A stretch of DNA of 64,000 nt from Arcanobacterium pluranimalium (GTDB lineage: Bacteria > Actinomycetota > Actinomycetes > Actinomycetales > Actinomycetaceae). Made by a program: the position numbers and the translations under genes. Where the stretch lies: assembly GCF_016907845.1 (NCBI RefSeq), contig NZ_JAFBCS010000001.1:558001-622000 (forward strand), written 5' to 3'. Below the pieces are notes generated by a model. The model was not told the origin of the DNA. It made no database searches and saw only the letters and a list, made by a program, of their open reading frames with translations. Below are positions 7,725 to 15,378 of this stretch, piece after piece (positions within the stretch are counted from its first letter, which is position 1; each line of letters starts with the position of its first letter).

Positions 7725-10700
7725 AAATTAATAAAATGATTGCTGCGCCAATCTTCGCTGGTGGGTTGTTGCTCGGTACTTTGCCAGGAATGAGCGGTTC
7801 GTCGTCTGCTTTTGCGGCCGACGCCGGTTCCACTGGCGTCGTGGATACCGAACACAAGCCTGGTGAGCCAGGATATGGTGATATGGTTCCAGCCGATCTC
7901 AAGGTTCCTGCTGGTAGCGCAGCTGCGTTGCCAGGAGCGACGCCGGATGCTCAAAACCAAGTGCCACACGTCTGTGCTGGAAAAAAGTTGCTCCATCACG
8001 CGCATGTTGACGCGGGCTATGTGACTCGCGTAAACGGAAAGTTCACCGTGACCGTGGTTGATGGGCAGGCGGTTGTTAAGGATCCGTCGAAGATATGTGT
8101 GCGCTTAGCTCCAGATGCGCGCACTTCGGATGGTCTGGAAGTCTCGCGAATGATCGTTCCCGACGACGCTAACTATTCGTTCCTGGGATCGCCAAAGTCT
8201 ATCGTGTGGCATGCGCCGCAAGAGGATATTGACCGTTGGCGGCCTGTGTGGGCTGGGCTGGGATCCTTTGATGCACATCATGAGGTGAACGTGCCAACAA
8301 ACTTCTACCTCAACGAAGTCGAATTGAAATTCTCGAAGGTGGATGGTCCAGGCAAGGTTGACGTTTGGCGCACGGTTGGATTTGGTGCTCCAAACCGTGG
8401 CCTTTCTTCGGATAACACGCTACCTCCAACAATTCTCAATGTTGGAGCTCATGGGCATTGGAGCTGGACGTTCTCCAAGGCTGGTGTGTACCACCTCGGC
8501 TTCGAAGCCTCTTATAGGACGAGCAGCACTGAGAAGGTAGTTTCAGAACCGTCGACCATTACATGGCTGGTTGGAAGCGATAAAGACGTACAGCTTCCGG
8601 ACGGTACTACTAAGCTTCTCAACCCAATCAAGATCTCAATGGAAGATGTGCTTGCTGGTAAAGCGCCTGCTCCACAACCTGGTGGTACTACCGGTGGAAC
8701 GACGCCAGGCGGAACGAATGGCGGAACCACGCCAGCGCCGTCGCCGGGTCAAGCTCCAAGTGATGCCGAACAAGCCATTCGTAAACAGATTATCGATGCT
8801 ACAGATAGCCAAAAATTCATTCCAAAAATGATGGTTTCTGCAGGTAAATATGTGATTCGTTCGGCCTATCCCGAACCGGGAACGAGCGAAAACAACTTCC
8901 TTGAAACCCAACTTGTTGACGCCACCTCGGCAAATGCAAAGAAAGTGATCGATGACGACGTCAAGGTCGGAATCGAAGTTCCAGATAGTTTACGTCAAAC
9001 CGTGAAACCAGAAGCAACGAATCTGTATTCGTCGTCAGATAATGGCACAGTTTGGCAACTCCCGGAGACAGCTTCGGATAAGAATGCTGCACTCGGATTT
9101 GATTTTTCTGCGATCACCAAGGAAAAAATTACTCCACCGATCGTTTATGACATCTCCTATAAGGTGCTGCCAAAAGATGGACGGTATCTGAGCGGAAATA
9201 TGGAAAATAATATTTTCAAGATTCGCCTTGATTCCTCCGTAAAACCAGCACGTGATGTATTGGATGAGGGCAAAGAACTCAGCCAGTCGCACATTTTTAC
9301 TCGCCCAGGTATGTACCTCATCGATTACGATGTGAATGCTAAAGATGCCCAAGGTAAATTTTCCTACGATGCGCGCAAGGTGTACTTTGCCGTTGGAAAC
9401 GACACCATCAATGTGCTTCGTAAGATGCAGTATGAAAACCTCGTGGCGGCCGCTCAATCAGCCGGTAAAGATCCAGCAACCGTTCCAGTCCCAACCATGC
9501 TTCCAAGCACGGGAACTGGTGTGACGCCTCCTGCTCCAAAGCCGGGAGACGTCGTAGTGCCAGGTAGCGGCACTACCGGACCTGTCACTGGCCCAGCTAA
9601 GCTCAGTATCGACGACGCGCGGGCGCAGCTGCTCGCTTCACTGTCTGGCAAGCTTGGTGCAGTGATCACTAAGGGACACATGGATCAAGCCCTCGCTTAT
9701 GACAAAGACATTGAGGCTAAGGCTTTTGTAGACGACACCGCGGTGCCATCAAAGCCAGTTCTGCACGAATCAGGCACTTTTGCTTACGCGGTTCCAGATT
9801 CAGCTTGGGCGATTGTGCCGGACAAGCAAGAATTTGCCGAGTTGAAGTCCGCAGCACCTAAGGGTACGTGGATTCTTCCAGAAGCACAGCTAGAAGGCTT
9901 GCCTTGGGTTGGATTCTCCACCATGCGAGTCAATTACGATCTGCTCGGCAAAGAGGGAGTAAAGGTTTCGCTGCGTAATGTGCGCGGTCCAGGACGTATG
10001 CTCACCGGTCAGTACTCACTGGGAACCGGCTTCGTCAAGCGCCTTGACACCGCTGATCTCAACAAAGTGATCTCCTACCCATACCGGTCGCATGACCATC
10101 AAGCATTCTATTTCACTGCTCCTGGTACCTACACCATGGATTTTGTGTACACGATGCAGCTCCTCGATGGTAAAAAGGTTGAGAAAGTGCTCACGGCACG
10201 CTTCCTCGTTGGTGATACGTCCATCACCGCAGGTAAGGAGCGCTTGCCAGGTGGAACTACTCCAACCGATTCTGCGGCACCGGTGACTGATGGTACAGGT
10301 CGCCAGCCTTTGGCAATGAGCGAGCTTGTATCGCGTCTGAACAAGGGCGAAGCAATTCCCGTGTGGCGCGATTCGAAGCAAGGATCGGCAACGCCAGCCC
10401 CAGTTCCTACGTCAGGAAATCAGGCTCCGTCGTCGTCTGCTGGTGCGCCCGCAACTAATGCGTCTGCATATTCTGCCTCTGCAGGTAATGCGAGCGGGTC
10501 AGGCGCAACGGCGGGTGCAAGATCGGTACGTCGCGGCGGTGCTACTCCAAATATTGCGCAGCCCGCTTCGGCTGGTTCTGCTGGTGGCGAGGTAGCGAAT
10601 GCCTTAGCGGCAACTCCAACTCCTGCCGATCCAAATGCCGATCCGAATGCTAACTCCAATGATCCAAACGCGATCGCTGGCACTGAGAATGCAGTGCAAT

Positions 10701-10864
10701 CGCTAGAAGCACCGGAAGAGCATGTTGCATCGCTCATGAATCCGGAAAATGGCTCCAAAGCAATGGGCAATGGCGGCACGCCATTGTGGCAGTGGGGACT
10801 CCTCGGAACTGGCGTGTTGGCAATGATTGGCGCTGGTGCGTATATCTTTGCAATTCGCAAGTGA
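7721..10864 (+). CDS. Giant triple-repeat surface-anchored protein of the transporter operon
   Basis: A 1047-residue exported protein, last gene of the operon, starting at GTG in a GTGA overlap with the permease stop. Signal peptide about 1-33. Three repeat domains follow: about 85-290 (opens HAHVD, carries AHGHWSWTF), about 365-575 (a divergent copy lacking most conserved histidines) and about 645-850 (opens GHMD, carries SHDHQAFYF). They are joined by Gly/Thr/Pro-rich linkers. A low-complexity Ala/Ser/Pro/Asn-rich stalk (about 880-1000) leads to a C-terminal membrane helix ending AIRK. There is no sortase motif. It probably spans the wall to present the repeat domains outside and feed metal to the lipoprotein. 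The role is inferred from the operon. Confidence 0.85.
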   Translation: MKINKMIAAPIFAGGLLLGTLPGMSGSSSAFAADAGSTGVVDTEHKPGEPGYGDMVPADLKVPAGSAAALPGATPDAQNQVPHVCAGKKLLHHAHVDAGYVTRVNGKFTVTVVDGQAVVKDPSKICVRLAPDARTSDGLEVSRMIVPDDANYSFLGSPKSIVWHAPQEDIDRWRPVWAGLGSFDAHHEVNVPTNFYLNEVELKFSKVDGPGKVDVWRTVGFGAPNRGLSSDNTLPPTILNVGAHGHWSWTFSKAGVYHLGFEASYRTSSTEKVVSEPSTITWLVGSDKDVQLPDGTTKLLNPIKISMEDVLAGKAPAPQPGGTTGGTTPGGTNGGTTPAPSPGQAPSDAEQAIRKQIIDATDSQKFIPKMMVSAGKYVIRSAYPEPGTSENNFLETQLVDATSANAKKVIDDDVKVGIEVPDSLRQTVKPEATNLYSSSDNGTVWQLPETASDKNAALGFDFSAITKEKITPPIVYDISYKVLPKDGRYLSGNMENNIFKIRLDSSVKPARDVLDEGKELSQSHIFTRPGMYLIDYDVNAKDAQGKFSYDARKVYFAVGNDTINVLRKMQYENLVAAAQSAGKDPATVPVPTMLPSTGTGVTPPAPKPGDVVVPGSGTTGPVTGPAKLSIDDARAQLLASLSGKLGAVITKGHMDQALAYDKDIEAKAFVDDTAVPSKPVLHESGTFAYAVPDSAWAIVPDKQEFAELKSAAPKGTWILPEAQLEGLPWVGFSTMRVNYDLLGKEGVKVSLRNVRGPGRMLTGQYSLGTGFVKRLDTADLNKVISYPYRSHDHQAFYFTAPGTYTMDFVYTMQLLDGKKVEKVLTARFLVGDTSITAGKERLPGGTTPTDSAAPVTDGTGRQPLAMSELVSRLNKGEAIPVWRDSKQGSATPAPVPTSGNQAPSSSAGAPATNASAYSASAGNASGSGATAGARSVRRGGATPNIAQPASAGSAGGEVANALAATPTPADPNADPNANSNDPNAIAGTENAVQSLEAPEEHVASLMNPENGSKAMGNGGTPLWQWGLLGTGVLAMIGAGAYIFAIRK

Positions 10865-10883
10865 TTAGGTAAATAACCAGACG

Positions 10884-10948
10884 TAACTTAGGCGATTTTT
10901 GATGTATCGTGCGATATATGCGCGATTACTCAAAAATCGCCTAAGTTA
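10884..10948 (+). terminator. Long-stem hairpin ending the anchored-repeat operon
   Basis: A perfect 19-bp inverted repeat (10884-10902 with 10930-10948) is followed by CCCATTTTTTC. The 27-nt centre has a small hairpin of its own (ATCG...CGAT). It is probably a terminator usable on both strands. Confidence 0.75.
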
Positions 10949-11143
10949 TGCCCATTTTTTCTTGATAACTTAGACTGGTGTTGCCCAACGCTGTAGTGTG
11001 AGCGGCGCAGGAAGCGCAGTTTGCACTCATTTCACTAATTGCACGATCTACCCCGCGAGTTGCACGAGTAACCCCGCCCGGCTTTCGTGCGGATCTCATT
11101 CAAGCTAGCGCTTGACTCACCCAAACTAACTCGAATAAGGGAT

Positions 11144-11893
11144 ATGAACGTTTTTGTTGCTACCGGACTCGGTTTAATACTGATGCTCGGATTGATTGTA
11201 TTTTTACAGCTAAGTGCTGGTGTGCGAGCTGGTTTTGCGCCGGTTTGGGCTGTGGTACGAGCAATTGTGCAGCTTGCGGCGATTGCTGCTGTATTGCACG
11301 GCATTTTCCAAAAACCTGCCACGGCGGCCATTTTCTTAGCGGTGATGGTGGCGATTGCGGTGTTCACCGCGTCCAAACGTTTGCAAGGTCTCCCTTTCGG
11401 CACCCGCGCTGCCAGCGTTTCTATAGTTATTGCGGCAGTTGTTTGTGTGGCAATTATTTTTTCTTGTCAAATGATGGAACCTACCGTATCGAATCTCATT
11501 GCAGTTGGCGGCATCATTATCGGGAACTCAATGAGTGCGGCAACCCTTGCAGGCCGCAATTTCCTGCGCACATCTCGCGCTCAACGGGGCGAAATTGAGG
11601 GATGGTTTGCGCTGGGTGCGCGACCAAAACAGGCTTTTGCCGAGGTGTCGCGCACCTCGATTCATGAAATGCTCATTCCTAATCTCGATCAGACTAAGAA
11701 TACTGGGCTTGTTACTCTGCCGGGAGCTTTCGTAGGTGCGCTGGTAGGCGGTGCTTCTCCTATCCAGGCCGCGCGTTTCCAAGTGGTCGTACTTGTGGGA
11801 ATTATGCTTGCGCAGACAATCGTGGGTGTGGTTTCTACGCGAATTCTTTCGCGCGCAACCGTGATTGTGGCAGATGCAGAATCGACGAAATAG
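11144..11893 (+). CDS. fetB: FetB/YbbM-like ABC transporter permease
   Basis: A 249-residue membrane protein of the UPF0014/FetB family, which with a FetA ATPase is linked to iron export and peroxide resistance in E. coli. About seven helices are visible. The segment GIIIGNSMSAATLAGRNF and the loop FALGARPKQAF followed by NTGLVTLPGAFVGAL are characteristic. The frame opens at GTG 11087, but ATG 11144 has AAGGG just upstream and begins at the first helix. No FetA-like ATPase lies beside it; its partner must be elsewhere, or it works with another ATPase. Iron export is family knowledge, not shown here. Confidence 0.82.
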   Translation: MNVFVATGLGLILMLGLIVFLQLSAGVRAGFAPVWAVVRAIVQLAAIAAVLHGIFQKPATAAIFLAVMVAIAVFTASKRLQGLPFGTRAASVSIVIAAVVCVAIIFSCQMMEPTVSNLIAVGGIIIGNSMSAATLAGRNFLRTSRAQRGEIEGWFALGARPKQAFAEVSRTSIHEMLIPNLDQTKNTGLVTLPGAFVGALVGGASPIQAARFQVVVLVGIMLAQTIVGVVSTRILSRATVIVADAESTK

Positions 11894-11939
11894 CAGCGAA
11901 ACACCAGCGAAGTACCAGTGAAACCCGCAAGGCAAAGTT

Positions 11940-12881
11940 ATGACGAAAAAGATTCACGTACCCGATTTTTGGAGTGTAAGCCAGCAGATCGTATGGGAAA
12001 AACAGGAGGAGATTCGCACTAGTCTCAATCTCCCGCGCGAGACCTTGGCCGAAATCCGCTACGGCTATGCGAAAAAACGCGAGTATTGGAACTTCGGTGG
12101 CCCCGACGTCGTCTGCCGCGAATTTTGCGTAGGCACGCCGTATGGCTCGGTGAACGTGCGACTCTATGAGCCGGAGGTGATCGTCGCCCAGCGCGTGATC
12201 GTCTACGCTCACGGCGGTGGGTGGATCGTTGGGGACCTCAATACTCATGATCGGCTGTGCCGTGAGCTGGCGGTGGCGAGTGAGACGGCGGTTCTCGCTG
12301 TTGATTACACGCTGTCTCCAGAGGCGAAGTATCCGCAGGCTTTGATCGAATTTCTCGCGTGTGTCGGCTGGGCGCAGGCGCACTTTGATCAGGTGTGGTG
12401 TGCGGGCGATTCGGCGGGTGCTACGTTGAGTCTCGGCGCGGCACTGTGGATGAGAGACGCCGATGGCAGGATCGGTGAACTCGCATTGCGGCCGCTCCAG
12501 GGCTTGTTATTGTTTTACGGCGGGTATGGATTGCGCGATTCGCAATCTCGCCGCACGTTGGGCGGCTATTGGGATGGCATGGACGACGCCGATTGCGCAG
12601 CTTATGAAGCCGCGTACCGTGTGCCTGGTGAACCAGCTCCGTACCACGATCTCCTCGATGTAGACCTGAGCTTCGGAATTCCTCCTACTTTTATACTCGG
12701 TGCGGAGTTTGATCCCTTGCGTGACGATTCGCGTGCTTTGTATGCGCGGCTTCAGGTGGGTAAAAGCCGGGTTGAGTACCACGAGGTACCCGGAGTACTG
12801 CATGCGTTTTTGCAGTATGGGAGGCTTTTGCCTGAAGCCGCGCACAGCATCGCGCAAGCGGCGAATTTTTTGCGCGCTTAA
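11940..12881 (+). CDS. Alpha/beta hydrolase (hormone-sensitive lipase/GDXG family)
   Basis: A 313-residue cytoplasmic esterase-like enzyme. It has the family oxyanion motif HGGGW (91-95), nucleophile motif GDSAG with Ser158, and Asp258 (GAEFDPL) and His288 (VLHAF) completing the triad. There is no signal peptide. It probably hydrolyses short acyl esters or acetylated small molecules; the substrate is unknown. It begins 46 nt after the FetB-like gene and may be cotranscribed. It ends 36 nt from the convergent symporter gene, with only a 5-bp hairpin between them. Confidence 0.87.
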   Translation: MTKKIHVPDFWSVSQQIVWEKQEEIRTSLNLPRETLAEIRYGYAKKREYWNFGGPDVVCREFCVGTPYGSVNVRLYEPEVIVAQRVIVYAHGGGWIVGDLNTHDRLCRELAVASETAVLAVDYTLSPEAKYPQALIEFLACVGWAQAHFDQVWCAGDSAGATLSLGAALWMRDADGRIGELALRPLQGLLLFYGGYGLRDSQSRRTLGGYWDGMDDADCAAYEAAYRVPGEPAPYHDLLDVDLSFGIPPTFILGAEFDPLRDDSRALYARLQVGKSRVEYHEVPGVLHAFLQYGRLLPEAAHSIAQAANFLRA

Positions 12882-12917
12882 TAGCGTTTCCCCAGGTGGG
12901 GAGCTTCTTAGTGCTGG

Positions 12918-14438
12918 TTAGTTCTTCAAAGTGCCGACGCCGCTCGGCTCAGTTGCGTTCGCAGCTGCCGTTTGCACTGGTGTTTCGTCTGCTGGTTCGC
13001 CAGTGCTAGTGGCGTCGTCGGCGTCGTCGGTATCGGAGCCAGTGCCAGTGCCGTTGCCAGAGCCAGCGTTTGCGCCGTTGGTAGCAGCGTCAGCATCGTC
13101 GTCAAATAAATCGGAAGAGCTTGCGGACTCGTATTTCGCCATATCGATAATGCCTTCGCGCTTTGCTACAACCGCAGCCACCACGATTTGCCCTGCAACA
13201 TTTACTGCCGTGCGTCCCATGTCAAGAATTGGGTCGATTGCAAGCAAAAGTCCAACGCCTTCAAGTGGCAGCCCTAAGGTGGAGAGCATAAGGGTGAGCA
13301 TCACAGTTGCGCCGGTGAGACCAGCCGTTGCTGCTGAACCGACCACCGATACGAAGATGATGAGCAGGTAATCAACTGGCCCGAGTGGCAGATTGAAAAA
13401 TTGCGATACGAAAATTGCTGAAATAGCTGGGTAGATTGATGCGCAGCCGTCCATCTTGGTCGTTGAAGCCAACGGCACGGCAAAGGAGGCGTAACTTGAT
13501 GGGACGCCGAGGTTTTTCTCGGTCACGGCTTGGGTGACCGGTAGCGTGCCGATTGAGGAACGGGATACGAATGCGAGTTGGATTGCTGGCCATGCGCCGC
13601 GGAAGAACTGGCGAATTCCCAGGCCGTTTGCCCGTAAAATGATCGGATACACGCCAAAAAGCACGATCGCTAAGCCGAGGTAAATAGCCGCTGCAAACAC
13701 GCTGAGCTGGGCAATTGACGTCCAGCCGTAGGTTGCCACTGCCCGCCCAACTAGACCAATTGTGCCAATCGGTGCGAGCCGGATAATCCACCATAAAATA
13801 CGCTGAACCACTGATAGTAGTGAAGCGTTAAAGGTGAGGAAAGCTTCTGCTTTGTGCCCTTGCCGAAGCGCCGCAGCACCAACGACGAGCGCAATCACGA
13901 TGATCTGCAAAACGTTGAAGTTGATTGTAGTGCTAATTGCGTTGGTTGCGGAGTCAGCAGTACTTGAGGCTTGGATACCAAGGAAATTCGACGGCACAAG
14001 GCCGATGAGGAAGTCGAGCCAATTTCCAGTATGAGCTGGCTTCGAGCTATTCGAATTAGCAGCAGAGATTGTTGCGTTCATGCCGGGATTCGTGACGAGA
14101 CCGATGATAATGCCAATCGACACGGAAATGAATGCAGTTATCGCGAACCAAAGTAGCGTTTTTACAGCTAGTCGCGTTCCGTTGGCGACGCCGCGCAGAT
14201 TGGCAATCGACGCCACGATAGCGGTGAATACCAACACTGGCACGACGGCTTTAAGCAGGGTAATGAATGAGGATCCGATTGTGCTCAGCGTAAAAGTGAG
14301 CCAATTGGGCTGGTCGGGTGCGGGCGAGCCCATTCGAAGTGCTACCCAGCCGAGTAGGCCGCCGATAATGAGGCTGAGCAGGATTTGCGTTCCGAATGAG
14401 GGAAGAATTTTCCGTTTTTTAGTTTGCGTAGTTTGCAT
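12918..14438 (-). CDS. Dicarboxylate/amino acid:cation symporter
   Basis: A 506-residue DAACS-family symporter (GltP/DctA fold). The family hairpin and substrate motifs appear as KMDGCASIYPAI (normally NMDGTA) and, later, MGRTAVNVAGQ. It should take up a C4-dicarboxylate or acidic/neutral amino acid with Na+ or H+. The frame is open to 14525, but ATG 14438 is preceded by AGAAAGGA at good spacing, so I choose it. The last 65 or so residues are a cytoplasmic Asp/Thr/Ala/Gly-rich tail encoded by repeated GTCGTC words on the plus strand. It is transcribed alone. Confidence 0.9.
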   Translation of the reverse strand: MQTTQTKKRKILPSFGTQILLSLIIGGLLGWVALRMGSPAPDQPNWLTFTLSTIGSSFITLLKAVVPVLVFTAIVASIANLRGVANGTRLAVKTLLWFAITAFISVSIGIIIGLVTNPGMNATISAANSNSSKPAHTGNWLDFLIGLVPSNFLGIQASSTADSATNAISTTINFNVLQIIVIALVVGAAALRQGHKAEAFLTFNASLLSVVQRILWWIIRLAPIGTIGLVGRAVATYGWTSIAQLSVFAAAIYLGLAIVLFGVYPIILRANGLGIRQFFRGAWPAIQLAFVSRSSIGTLPVTQAVTEKNLGVPSSYASFAVPLASTTKMDGCASIYPAISAIFVSQFFNLPLGPVDYLLIIFVSVVGSAATAGLTGATVMLTLMLSTLGLPLEGVGLLLAIDPILDMGRTAVNVAGQIVVAAVVAKREGIIDMAKYESASSSDLFDDDADAATNGANAGSGNGTGTGSDTDDADDATSTGEPADETPVQTAAANATEPSGVGTLKN

Positions 14439-15378
14439 ACGATGATCCTTTCTGGGGGATGGGCGATTTGTGGCAACGACGTCGCGCTGTTGTGTCCGCG
14501 AAATGGAGCTTTGCGTCCGACGCACGGTGGGTAGCGGCGTCGTGCCTGATGTGCGAGGTCGCGTGAGAAATATCGAGCTGAAAAGTTAGTGGGACAACCA
14601 GTAAGGAGCTTGTACGCAACTGATGCGGCGTCGTCGACAGTGAATTGCTGATATTTGGTGTTATTCGCGTGCCGTAAACATGAACGCAACTTGTGGTTCT
14701 AACAGGGCTATAGCTCGCTATCGCAGCGAAATGTAATCGCTGCTGTGCAAGGTGGGCAAGACTTTGCGCGCTTGCAAGCGCTCAATGTTATGCCATACAA
14801 CAACAGGGTTCACTGCAGGACGATACACAGCTGCAGCCGCGCATAAGGCGGTGAGCAGGTACGTTGAGAGCAGTGATGCGTTGCATGGAATCTCCTAGAG
14901 TCGGTGTATATCCGATTTAAGAAGCATAAACAACGGCGCGTCGTAGTTCAAGAGCACGGAGGTGATCGTCGTCTCCTCATGTATGTTTTAGCTGGTAAAA
15001 GGCGTAAACATTAGTTGTGAGCTGGATATTTGTGATGCTTATAGATGTTTTGCGCTACTTCCAACGCAGCCGCCGTTGAAACACGCGCACGCGAGCGCCG
15101 TCGTCATACGCACGCGAGCGCCGTCGTAAATAAAAACTCAGAAAATATATCTATATAAACGAGTTTCAGAAAACGCTCATATTCGCAAGAAATTAATGCT
15201 ACGCTACTTAACCAAGAGCTATTTTCGCAGTACTTGGCGGGAATTGTTCATTTGCACGCACGCATGAATGTACGCACGTACGCATGCACATGCTTCCTCG
15301 ATGAAGAGGAAGATATCTCAAAATATTCGAAAAAGATGCAAAGGCGTATCTATATCTATATCTATGAGAGGTAACTTG
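14439..15378. other. 940-nt intergenic region between divergent transporter and heptad-repeat genes
   Basis: No convincing gene on either strand. Contents: the promoter side of the symporter; a 19-bp direct repeat (15086-15127); an AT-rich stretch (15131-15160); alternating purine-pyrimidine tracts 15253-15266 and 15268-15293; and a TATATC triplication (15348-15364) next to the ribosome site of the gene at 15379. It has no codon structure and may hold regulatory sequence. Confidence 0.6.
15086..15127. repeat. Two copies of a 19-bp direct repeat
   Basis: Two perfect copies of CGCACGCGAGCGCCGTCGT (15086-15104 and 15109-15127) are separated by CATA. Both end in the CGTCGT word that recurs across the window. 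Confidence 0.8.

Noticed and set aside
10866-10884. IdeR/DtxR box at TTAGGTAAATAACC
   Set aside because: Only one half resembles the 19-bp consensus, and it lies at the 3' end of an operon.
10884-10948. Riboswitch or small RNA between the surface operon and the FetB-like gene
   Set aside because: It is a simple perfect hairpin next to a T-run; no conserved aptamer features, so terminator is the simpler reading.
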